In this document: piece after piece, positions 34,862-45,886 of the stretch | Layout: the number at the start of each line of letters is the position of its first letter | How positions within the stretch are numbered: position 1 is the stretch's first letter | Assembly (NCBI GenBank): GCA_033725935.1 | Contig: MU867090.1 | Location: 1-64,000, forward strand | DNA length: 64,000 nucleotides | DNA from: Cladorrhinum sp. PSN259 | Taxonomy: Eukaryota > Ascomycota > Sordariomycetes > Sordariales > Podosporaceae | Reading direction: 5' to 3' | Translations under genes and position numbers: made by a program | Notes under the pieces: generated by a model | Databases searched by the model: none | The model's input: only the letters and a program-made list of their open reading frames with translations | What the model was told of the DNA's origin: nothing

Positions 34862-36666
34862 TTACTGTGTGATCTCGCCCTTATTGCTAGAAGCATCCAG
34901 TGGGCCAACATTCACAGCTGGCTGCCCATCCTTCGCCAAAGTCTGATCATCATTCAGCTTCGCGTTGCGCAAAGCAATAGCAAAGGCAATCAACGGCACG
35001 CACAAGCAGATGCCCGTGATAGTCAACAACCGCTTAGCATGCTTGTAAGAGTCGATGAGAGCCTGGCGCCCCCCCGTGCCGACGGGATATTCGGTTGAGA
35101 AGGCGAAAGGATCTCCGTACGCAAAGGTTGCCAAGGTCTCATTGCTGAACCCAGATAGCCGCGAACTCAACTCTCCTGGCAAAACCTGAGTCCAAATGGC
35201 ACCAGAGATGGCGCCCCCAAATGCCGATCCGAGGTTATTCGTGGCCAAGTAGAGGCCGGTGGGACGGCGAGGTGTCCGTGGTCAAGACCCGCCTGCAGGG
35301 AAGCCTGAGCAGGATAAGGGAAGATGCCGCCGGCTATACCGAGAACCACCTGGGCGCCAATGACACCCGCCCGACTGTAATTATACGCGTCGCCGCGGTA
35401 TCGGATTAGAAGACCAAAGGCCACCATGAATAGACAGGTTCCAATGACGATGAAGATCTTGAGGCGGCGGACTTTGTACACGATCAGACCCAGGACCGTG
35501 CCGGTCAAGACGCTGAAGAATGTGTAAAAGGAAGACACCCTCGTCGCCGTCGTGATGTCAAAGTCAGAAGCAGCGATGAGAACCGAGTACAGGTAATCGC
35601 CCTGCATGTACCGCGCCCAGTTGAGCATCAAGGCAATGCCCAGAGCCGCCCAGATTCCCCGATCTTTGAGGAGTCTGAACGGCACAAGCGGCTGCGGGGC
35701 ATAGAGCTGCCAGAGCACGAAAGCCGGGATGGTGCAGACGCCGACAATGAGGGTCGCCAGGACCTTGGGCGCCGTCCAGGAGGTTTCGAAACCGCCTGCG
35801 ATGGTCATGGGAACCAGGATGAGGGTGAAGACGGCAATCATCAGTATGATGCCGACAAGATCCAGACGCCAAAACAGGTAGGAAAGGAACTGCCGCCACG
35901 GTAAGGACCGGATGGGATCTTTGTACCCCGCCATCATGGGATGTTTGTTGGCTCGGCGGCCGAGTGAGACCAAGCTGATAATTAGGGGCAAAGCGCAGAC
36001 CGGGTAGATAATGGCCCACATCCGAATGCCCCAGCGCCAATCGGTGACCTTGAGCACCGAGGATGAAACATCACCACTGACCCACGTCAGAATGAGGAAT
36101 GGAGTGGTCGGGATGTAGCTGAAGAGTAGACGGGCGCGGGTTGACGTGAGGTCCGCAATGATGACCTCGACAAGGAGGAGGATCATGGTGTAGCCAACCT
36201 GGTAAATGAGAGCGCCGGCAGCAAAGATCTCGACATTTCGAGCTTCGGATTCGAGCAAGGTGCCGATGACGTACAAAACGACTGAGACGCAGACAAGTTG
36301 TACGCGACCAAAGATATCGGCGATGCGTCCTGCTGTTGGTTGGGCTGCGGCAGCAATAACAGAACGGAGGACGTTGACGGTTGCTAGAAGGGAGTGCTTG
36401 TCGAATGATGCAGTGGCATATGGTTGGTAGGCATAGCGGAGCATGCCATCGAGGCCATAGGCGAAGGCGATGATGAAGATGGCCAAAAAGACAAAGATGA
36501 AGTCCCGGGTTGTTAGGACTGCTGATAGGGCTTCGGCGCGGCGCACTCCCGGGGATAATTGGTCGGGGGCAAATCTATGATGGATAATCTTTGAGGCATC
36601 TTCAACTGCAGTCGGAGAGGAAGAGCCCTCCCATACGGGTGCAGGGTCACTGCTGTGAGCAGACAT
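34862..36666 (-). pseudogene. Siderophore-type MFS transporter with a one-base frameshift
   Basis: From the ATG at 36666 (upstream in frame is only a TTG) an uninterrupted frame encodes most of a 14-helix major facilitator of the siderophore-iron transporter family. It has AYQPYATASFDKHSLLATVN, then QPTAGRIADIFGR and many hydrophobic helices. Near 35260-35266 the family sequence jumps by one base into the next frame and continues cleanly (LATNNLGSAFGGAISG) to a stop at 34862. Restoring one base would give about 601 codons, the normal size. No GT-AG intron fits the junction. The family imports ferric siderophores at the plasma membrane by proton symport. Either the gene is a recent pseudogene, or the sequence has an indel error in a short C run; the clean frames on both sides fit both. 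Confidence 0.82.
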
Positions 36667-37187
36667 GACCAAGGCATTCAAGACTCACCCAGGCTTTGGT
36701 CGTGATCCAGGGGAGAGAAATAAATAAAACTCATCTGTAAAAATTATCAAAATGATCGACGGCTTCCAGTTTTAATCGCCTCCCATCTCATGTAATTCCC
36801 CACACCGAGCCATTCCCATGCCCGGCTTATTAGTGCACGCCCGGGGTAAAGCAGCCGTAACAGCCTTTTGAACTGTACCAAGGCATTCTTCCACCAAAAC
36901 CGATTTGCGAATGAAAACTAAACCAGATTCAAATACCTTGATTGAATTTAGTGGTGACATGAAGCCTGCAGGAAAATATTAAACACATTCAGAGGTTGAG
37001 AGTTGAGACCAAAGCTACGGAGAATGCCACAGTATCTTCGCAGCCGAGATACGGGACGCTCTCTCCACAATGTGCCTTCTCTACCACCGCAAGGGTTAAA
37101 TTTCTGCACCAGATTCCTGCCTTCTTCCACCCAAGGGTCGCTATGAATCAGCTAAAGCCACAACCTTCATTGCCTGCAATTTACCTA
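36667..37187. other. Short intergenic region, no gene seen
   Basis: Lies between two genes on the same strand, so it holds the transporter promoter and the region beyond... upstream of 36666; no supported frame. Confidence 0.55.
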
Positions 37188-40100
37188 TCAAGCCAACTTA
37201 ACGACCCTCCACCCCCGAACCTCAACCCCACCCACAAGCCCAAACTCTTGGAACCCAACCCCCGTATAGTACTTCGGCACCCTGACACCCAACCCCACGC
37301 TCTTTAAATCCCCTAGCCTGTTCTTGACAGCATTGAACAGCGTGCTGGCCACTTCCACCTCCACTACATTTTCTTCTTCTTCTTTCCCTCCCTTTTTCAG
37401 AAGAAACTCGGTTATGTCCCTCCCTTCCTCCGGTGAGCTGATATCAATAGCCGGAACAATGAAGCCATTCACTTTGACCCGCACCGTGTTGAGTATTTTG
37501 CCCGTCAAGTGGATCGTGTATCCAATTTCTTCTCCTTCCTTCTCACTTCTCTCCGGGATCGTGAATTTGGTGCTGTAGTACCCTATCCCGCTTACACGTT
37601 CCAAAGACTTGATGGAAGTCCAGGGCACCAAAGACTGGAGAGGCGTCGGGATGGTAATTATTGTCTTGTTTGGTGTCACCGAGGATGTGGAAAGTGGTGC
37701 GGCGGAAGGCGCAGACCAAGATTCGACTTTTAGCGTCCAGTTTCCTAGGGTAATTTTCGGCAAGGGAGGAGAGGAGGACGAAGGGGGGATGATGACTTCC
37801 GCGTTGTTGGATAAGAGGGCGGAAGCTTCTTCGTTGTCTGAAATGTAGGCTTGGAGGTGGTTTTCGGATGTTAGGTATGGTCTGACGAGGTTGGATGAGT
37901 GGGATACGATGTATAAGGGTGGATCATGTTCTGTGTCGGATGAGGGTGTGTGGAAAGCCAGAATCGTTGATTGCCCTTTGGATAGGGTGAGGCGGGTTGA
38001 GATGCCGGCGCCGGTTTTCAGGTAGGTGAGGAGGGGAGTTTGAGAGCCGGTCCAGGGGTTGAGGGTGTAGGGGATTGCGGTATCGGGTGATGTCAGCGTC
38101 AAGGAGATGCTGAATGTGGTTTCCTGCCCTCTGTTGAGGAGATAAACCAGTTCGAGGTTCTTCGGAGGGTCTGAACGCCATTGAGTGAACAGTTGGCTTG
38201 AGTTGGCTGCTCCGTCCAAAGCATCGGCGGTGACACGGGGGAAGATCTCGACTTCGAAGAGATTTTCGGGTTTAAGAGAGTTGGCAGAAAGCATGTGGAC
38301 GTTGGTGAACTCTCCTTTTGTCAGACGAGCCATGTTCTCTGTAACTTCCTTCTGCCCAACGGAGCCAATGGTGATTGTAGGTGCCGGACCAACGATGAAA
38401 ATTGGCAAGCCTGCTTGTGCAAATTTCAGGAGAGCGGCTGACGCCGCTGCGGAAACCTTGGTTTGTCCCAGCATAATTAAGGCTTTGTATGCTGGCCCAT
38501 TCGGTGCTAGAATACCATTCTCGACTGTTGCTGCCCCTGAGACAAGATTATCCGGCCCAAGATAATCCTGGGTAAAGCCAGCACCTGTCAGGTCTGCGCC
38601 TTGATAAATCGGTCGCGCTGTCCACGGATGCTTCCAAGAATAGAACGCCAAGTCAATCTTTGGAACTCCTGTCTTGAGAACTTCGCTTGTCCTAGCTGCG
38701 AACAACAGGGTGTCGTTGAGATGTCTCCAAGCTGGTTGCCTTGGCCCCCACATCTCACCGAATTCGTATTGGAAAGGCGTGTATCCAGGCCATGTTGTTC
38801 CAGAGTATGTCCCGCCGTAGGCGAATCCGTGTATGGAAAGAGTGTTGACGCCGGCGGCAAAGGAGTCCTGGAAGAGTCCAATGAGCTTCGGGAGCGTCTG
38901 GACATACGCGCCGCCTCGTTGCGCTCCTATTTCGGTAGAGATGATGTTCCTGCCGGAGAGATGCGCAGGCCCAGTGAATTGTCTGTAGGTGTCGATGGAT
39001 TCGCCAAAACCGAGAGACTCGAGTTCTGGCGCACCAACTAGAGGAATTGATGCTGCCTGTGAAAAAAATACGTCAACTTTCCAGATACGAGTTTTGTCCA
39101 AGAACGCAGCCTACCATATCCAAAGGCATGTTGTACGCCGGCTGTGTAGAATGGCTCATGCCCCTCGCAGAAGCCCACTGCTGGTGGTGCCGCAGATAAT
39201 CCTGATACCCCTCGCTCAGTGTAAGTCTGTAATCCTCGGCATACTGGCCACCATCCGCTGGCTCGCCGTCAAATATATACGACGTATCGTACGGCTCTCC
39301 GTAGCTGTTCCAAAGATTCTTCGCCTGAAAGAAGACTGGAAGGTACTTGGTAGCATCGTATCCTCGCGCATTTTTAAACCTATCGAGAAAGCCGTGCGTC
39401 CACCAGAGCGGCGCCATCATCTCCATGCTGTCCTCCCATGCTGAGCCAGGTTGTCAGCAGAAAATCTGGTATCCCCGAACATTCAGTCAGTAACCTACAG
39501 TAATCCCCAACCTTTTTCATGAGTCCATCAATCTCTTTATCAGCCAGCACCTGCTGATCCCAAAAGTCCGTCATTTTCTTAGCGCCCGCAGAACTAAAAT
39601 GATCAACCATCCAAGACCCGTTACCAATCCACGTCGGAGCTCCAGCAACCGACGCGCAGCTCCTCTCGTTAGAATACCGCTGATAAAAAGCCGTGACCAC
39701 CCAGTTTGCTTGCTGCTGCTCGCCAGGGGTAGACGGCGGTGCCTGCCAACTGAAACTTCCATTCAGCGCGGAAGCGGTAATATCCACCGCACTCCCCTTA
39801 TCAAGCACCACCTGCTCCCCCGCCTTCCCTCCTCCCCCATTGGCACTCCTTCTCCCTCTACTCTTCACTCTGGTCGCCACAACAGCAACCAGCTCACTCG
39901 GTCCCCAATTCTCCGGTTCATGAACCCATCCATTCAAGGGATCATGATTAAAGGCCAGCACGGGCCCCGGCAGCGCCGTGATTCTCTGACTGGAATTGAA
40001 AAACTTGGAACCGTAAACTAGCTCCACTGCCAACCCTTCGGTCCCCGGAACAGCAGGCACACCGGCCGCCGTGTTTGGGCCGACGGCAAAGTCGAAGCGC

Positions 40101-40444
40101 AATCCATGCTGAGACGTCGTCTTTAGTGCCGCGCGGAGGAGTTCCTTGAATGCGGATGTGCCAAAGCCGTAGGTAGACCAGTTTGTTGAGACTGGCGGAA
40201 GGAAGCCCTGGTTGTAGTACCCTAGGAACTGGAGACCGCCGGCGGAGACGTCGGCGAGGGCGACGATGTCTTTTTGGACTGCGGCTGCGGGGATGCTGGC
40301 GTCTGGAAACCAGTATCTGAATTTAGGACGGGAGGTGACGGGTGGGGAGGTGAAGGATGGAAGGGGGGTGTTGTGGGGTTGGGCGGAGACTACTATGAGG
40401 AGTGAGAGGGTTGTTAGATGGAGTAGTAAAAGAATGAATGCCAT
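37188..40444 (-). CDS. Secreted GH106-like alpha-L-rhamnosidase-type glycosidase
   Basis: Three exons on the minus strand: 40444-39499, 39440-39115 and 39056-37188. Introns are 58 nt each; phases close on 1046 aa, the usual size for GH106. A signal peptide covers about residues 1-21 (hydrophobic core LLLLHLTTLSLLIVVS). The mature start resembles GH106 (RPKFRYWFPDASIP, then GGLQFLGYYNQG). The second exon junction builds GDYSWEDSMEM, an acidic motif of the kind expected at the active site, then PLWWTHGF. The third exon carries the conserved STEIGAQRGGAY and HGFAYGG segments, a Rossmann-like part (LPIFIVGPAP) and C-terminal beta-sandwich modules. The family cleaves terminal alpha-L-rhamnose from pectin-type or plant glycosides; the substrate here is not determined. 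Confidence 0.82.
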
Positions 40445-41268
40445 GGTGATGTAGAAGGACTGGACTGAGATTTGCTCAGGGGGTGAAGGTATCGTGTGAG
40501 GATTGAAGTAACAGGCGACAACTCGCGCGATGGGAATAGTTATGAAATAATGAACCGAAACATAAATGCTCGGCTAATAGATGTGCCTTCCGGAAAATAA
40601 ATTTCGCTCCTCTCACAGTGTCAAATACCCGGCGGCTGGAGCACTCAAAGGTAGATAGGTATCTAAGTTAATATCAGCACATCCCCGTTTCTTTACAATT
40701 CAGCTCACAGGACTAGTTATTCATCTGGCTCCGGAATAAGAAGAGCCTGTAATTAGCACCAGATGATCAGCATCCAGTCAGAGTTACTTCAGTGTTATAG
40801 TCCACGGCTTTCAGTTCGAATATGTGTTTGTCTGTACTTGAGCAAATCTATATACATCCATCAGGAGAGGTCTCAATTATAAGGACGCATTCCGCCGGTA
40901 TAAACTCAGGCGTGGGCTTAGCAACCAAAGAGCTTCTGCATAAAGCGCCAGCTTGCGGCTATCGGTAAAGTAAGGATCAAGAAGGCCGAGGACTTCCACT
41001 TCCTCAAACTCGTCCTCTTGCCTTTCCGGATCAATGCGGATCTCCTTCATGATTGTTTGTTGCAAAGCGTCGTTGATCCGGTTGTACCGAAGGATTTGCT
41101 TTTTTACTGGCTGACATAACGCATATTTAGATGACTATTACTGGCATATGACCATCCTAGACGCACGCTATAGAACCTATCAGGGGGTATTTAGAAGAGA
41201 GCAGCTTCTGTACGAAATGATTGTATCCTTGTGCACTGTTGGCTCATTCTCTCAATCTTACATCTTTC
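40445..41268. other. Intergenic, no gene seen
   Basis: Promoter of the glycosidase gene and the 3' side of the next gene. A 62-codon minus frame at 40877-41065 has acidic, protein-like composition but no start context or splice partner. Confidence 0.5.
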
Positions 41269-44200
41269 CTACTGCAAATCCCCCCACTTAACGCTTGAAG
41301 TATCGCTGCCACCTTCTTGTTCATCGCTGTCGGAGCTCAGCAACGGTTGAGCTGTAGCGAAGGATTTGGCTCCATGCTGGAGGAGGAGTGCTTCGAGCAT
41401 CTTCCGTTCGTCTTCCGAGTGAGCCTTTCTGGATTCATCTTGACAGATATAGAGAGGGCTTAAGCCTTCCAAATGCTCAAAGTCGCCGAATATGCCAGAC
41501 CACCGAATACCACCCGGGTATGACCCCAGCCCATTTGGATCCGCTCCTGCACGTAGCAGTGTCTCAACTTCGACGAAGTCGAAAGCTTCCACAGCTATCT
41601 GTAAGGGAGTCGTCGTGTACCCCTCTCCGTTCGGGTCGCAGCCAAGTTCCAATATTTTATTCAACAGCCGCTGGTAGTATTCATTGCGATATTCGAAGTC
41701 ACGTAATCTCCCAACATAGGAGTAGAGAACTGCTGTAGGAGTGGGTAGAGTTGTCCCTTGATCTAGGATGAATTCGAGAGGTCCACCCGTTCGATGTCCT
41801 TCTCTCGCTTGGGCGAAAAACTCGACCATTCTCCCATTAAACATATACGAATCGTCCCGGCTAAAGCCTTCTAGGGTGATTCCAAACCGTAATGGCGTAT
41901 GCATGAAGTCTAGGCTCTGCTGAACTTTCTGAAAAAGCCCTTCCGCCAGTGGCATGAAGTTGTCGGTAAACAGGAGAATGACAAATAAAAGCATGGCGCA
42001 CTCGAGGGCTTGGCTGGGGTTGTCGGTGGTCCTCCAATATAATGACTCAAATTCGAATGTACTCAGGGAATGCACCTTATAATTTTCGCTAATTAAGCCG
42101 AGGTCCCTTTGGCACAGTTTCAGAAACTGCATAATCGGCTGAGCGTGAGCGCCTAATGGGTTGAGCATGTCGAACACGTGGTCGTTGAGGTCCCGGTGAC
42201 TAATAATCTCGCTCGGATGGGTGGATAGAGAAAAAATTGCTGAGACGGCACAATATGACCGGAAGCACTCCGTTAAGTGGCGAAAAATATTGACTACGCG
42301 ATCATTGTAGTCGCCAACGCCCATGGTCTCGAAGCCAGATGCTTGGAATTTAAGCGCGTTAAGTAAGATTCTCCGCTGAATATCAGGTTGGATTGGCTTT
42401 TCAAGCATGAAAAACGCGACTGGGCTGGTTGATATACGATCCGAATCGAGAAACTCGCGTACGGTGTAGTGGGCGAAAGAAACCACCGGAATTGCTTTAT
42501 ATATTAACTGATTGCTGTAATCTTTAATTTTGAAGCTATTCCCTGGAGAGATATTTAACAGGCAACCGCAGATTTCCTTGATGTCTTGTGCGTCATACGG
42601 GCACTCATCTCCGGGTTCGCGTTGTTCGTCATCGCTGGAGCTGAGGGCTTGGAGAAGAATCGCGCAAGGGATGCCATCTGCGTCATGATGCTCATTGTGG
42701 AACTGAATCCACCTCAAACACTGCCGTACAAATGACCGTTCCTCGTCCGGAATGTCGAGAAAGATCCTTTCATATGTCTCATCTAGTGTTCTTGGGAGCG
42801 TTGCTAGGGCGTGTCTGATAACATGAGGCTCGCCTTTGAGGCGTTGGAGGCGATCGAGTTGGCAAACAACCCAGCGGAACCTAACAGGTATACCCCATCA
42901 GAAAAATACGTCAGCTAGGACATTTGCAGGGTTTACTTACATTCCCTTCGCTCGAGTGCACAGAGTAGCCTCTACCTCGCCACGTAGCTGGGAGTGCCAG
43001 CGCTTAAATTTGGGATTGTTCTGCAAGTTCGACCGAACATAACGTCGTATGTCCAGTTCAATGGAGGGATTGGACATGGACACCGGCTTAGATATCTCCT
43101 CAAGCACCCTCTCGATATCGATGTACTCACGACTCGTGACCAAGAGCTGGATTTTGCTGAATCGCGGATCGGTGCTTAGGTCTCGGACGGTTTTGAGTAG
43201 ATCGTCTCGGGGCTTGCTCTCATCGACGGCGTCAACAATGACGTAGACTGCTTGGAAACCATCGAGAATAGCTGCTAGAGCATCGAGGAGCTTTGGAAGA
43301 CTAGGCTCACACCTCTGCTTGAAGGTGGCATAGGTTTCAGCCGGGATGGCTTCTGCCCGACGGCAGAGCTGAGTTATCAGCCATCGCAATAACGGGGCGC
43401 TTTCATCCTGGTTATGACCGAAATAACAATAATAGTAGAGCGCAGCACATTTTGGCCCAAGCTCATCGCGGCAGTGGGATTCAACGGTGTCGACCAAGTA
43501 AGACGCCAGTACCGTCTTCCCAGCGCCAGGGATTCCGTGTATCCAGAGGCACCGGTATTTTCTGGCGAGCCAGTCGGCCCATTCGGGTAATCGCAGCATC
43601 CAGTTGCAGGTTCCGTCCTCAACTAATTTTCGAGATCGATTATGCAGAGGAGACGGATCCGTAGTTTGAAGCCATCGGCAAAACTCGTTGCGTTGGCTCT
43701 CTAGAATTCAGTCAGCCAATGTTACCCAACATCCATACCGAGTCTGTCCCTAGTGAGTTGCCGTCACTGGTATCGGGGTAATACAGGCGACTTGCTGCTC
43801 TCATGCGGACTTACCAGTCAACATGTCGTACATTCCTGTTGCTTTCTCCTTGATGTCCTTAATATCCTGGCTAAATCGAGATGCAATTAGCTTCGAACTG
43901 AGACCATGTGGGAGCAATGTCTGAGGTTCTTGGTCATGAAGACTCGGATGCAGCTCATGCACTTACGCAGACTCAGCAGTCAGCGCCAGGGTAATAGCCA
44001 TCTTGTAGCGACCCAGCTCTTCGAGTAGTTTCCGAGCTTTGGATTCCTTAAACGGCCACGCTAGCCTTGCCGCCATCGCCGTGAACTTTGATGAGGAAGC
44101 ATGTTTCGTGTAGATATCTCCATCGGGAAACAGGTCAATTAAGCTCGTCAGAATCCTGTGGCAATGCTCAAGCGTGCCATCGGGCTTTGAGAGATTGCTG

Positions 44201-44397
44201 AACGCGGCTGAGGCGGTATTGTCGCAGGCAATGAGAAATTCAATGTGTTTGAAGATTGTCTGGAGCATCGAGGTTTCTAGCAGAATGGTGCGAAGATCGG
44301 CCGGAGCATCTCGGACTGCTTCGATCCAGTACATACAGAGTGTAATCACTCTATCCGCAAGTTGGACGATAGCGATCGCGGTTCCGACCTCAGCCAT
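41269..44397 (-). CDS. NACHT-ankyrin NLR with fungal STAND N-terminal domain
   Basis: Four exons on the minus strand: 44397-43967, 43870-43815, 43700-42941 and 42880-41269; 952 aa. The N-terminal helical domain (about 1-155) is of the fungal NACHT-associated kind (MAEVGTAIAIVQLADRVITL). The small second exon reads ESA/QDIKDIKEKATG across the splice, as in this family. The NACHT domain has GIPGAGKT at 218-225 and a Walker B-like VYVIVDAVDE. A winged-helix/arm region and a few ankyrin repeats near the C-terminus (NPNG-type loops: CDPNGEG, ADPNGLG) follow. The frame is intact, so this should be a working NLR, in contrast to the next one at 45887. NLRs of this class switch by NTP-driven oligomerization and pass the signal to their N-terminal domain; the ligand is unknown. 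Confidence 0.9.
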
Positions 44398-45886
44398 TTT
44401 CTCAACAGGCCAGGCAGATTGAGTGTTTGTGGTGAGTCGATCAACTTCAGGTTGATCTGAGTGCCGAATCCGAGCATCTGAGGTGGGGTATTTATGAGCC
44501 CGGCTTTGGGCAGCCTACTTTTCCGGGTAAGCCGCTAGCGAGAGCACAGCCACAATCACTGCCTCCTTCGGGGCTTTGCTATTAAGTGTGCTGGAAACTG
44601 GATTTCCCCTCCTCCCAGATCCCGGACCTTCTGCTGCCTAACCATCTACAACTTGCTTGTCATGCTTGATTTGCATGATTGAGGGCATGCGCTCGGTAGT
44701 GGTCCCTGATATACCGGTTGTTGTGAAGCAGAATACGCACTAGGATCTGAAGCTAGTTAACGATGCCAGCTATACCGCGCTCTACGGCATTCTTGACAGA
44801 GCACACCCGGGCCACTGTGTCGGCTCCGATGCTATCCTCCACTTCGGCCCGCCGATAGGTATTCTGCTTAGGGCCAGAAACTTTCCCACAGGACCTGCAG
44901 GCTAGCAGGCCAAAAAGTGACTTCTTCGAATAGACTGAGCTTTGAAGTACTGGGTCGTAAGAGAGTGCGGACTAGAAGTTGTATAAAAACAAGTTGCGTG
45001 TTAAATGATAGGGGAGGCCGTTAAAAAGCCGGTCCTTTAGGGGTCAGAGGCCTGAATCAGGGCTGGTACTAGCAGTTGTGCTTCGGCGGCGTATGTCAAT
45101 AGAATTAACGCGGTCAATTTAATATCTAAATAGTATATTCTTGAAGATTATCTTGCCACTTAAGCCTAATGAAACTCTGTACTTCTTCAAAGGATAGTGG
45201 CTGCAATGCAAGGTGTGCACTATTAGAGGTCAAGGACCGGAATGGAGTCGACCGAGAAGTCTTCCTAAGTGGTAGCAGTGGATGGGAAAGAAGTGATGAA
45301 TGGCCATTCTGTCGTATCTCCTATTGTTAGGGGATTCATTATGCCTTACGCCGCCTAGGTGATGTTGTATTCTTGTTTAAAGGCTTGGTGCTTCTATCGA
45401 CTAGCCTCGAGGTCTGTGGTTTCTTTTTATGGGGTCGACGACGGCGCCCGCCCATCCAAGCGTGATCGCTTCGAAGGTACATCGTAGTCGGGGTCAGTAT
45501 CGCCATACTGGAGTTTAGTCTCAGAAAGTAGGCGAGGTCAAGGACCCAAATTACCGGACTATTGGTATCGGTTATGCAGCCGGCCAACTTCGCGGTAGAC
45601 GCTGAGAAAGAGCCTTAATGGCGGCGTCTAGACCTTCCTTTAGTGCTTTCCAGTGGGTGGGTAATTGTACCGATAGTCTTATAACTCCGTACAGGTAGAA
45701 TTTGGTAGTCTCAATCTAGTAACTTGAGGTTATATGTGTCTAAGTGCTAGATAATAGGAAATTTATTGGGGATATTGTGATCGATCGTAATAGTTCCGAC
45801 CACTTTGCTATCTGTCACTGTCAAGAGAACTGCAAGCACAAAATTGCAAAATAGCGATTTCAGAGCTTGACGATCGTAAGCTTCGA
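44398..45886. other. Gene-free stretch between two NLR genes
   Basis: No supported gene. Short frames only; the composition suggests old degenerate repeats. Confidence 0.5.

Noticed and set aside
43871..43966. Protein-like reading of this segment (LLPHGLSSKLIAS) as an exon of the NLR
   Set aside because: It cannot be joined in phase by usable splice sites. Splicing it out gives the family-typical ESAQDIKDIKEKATG junction.
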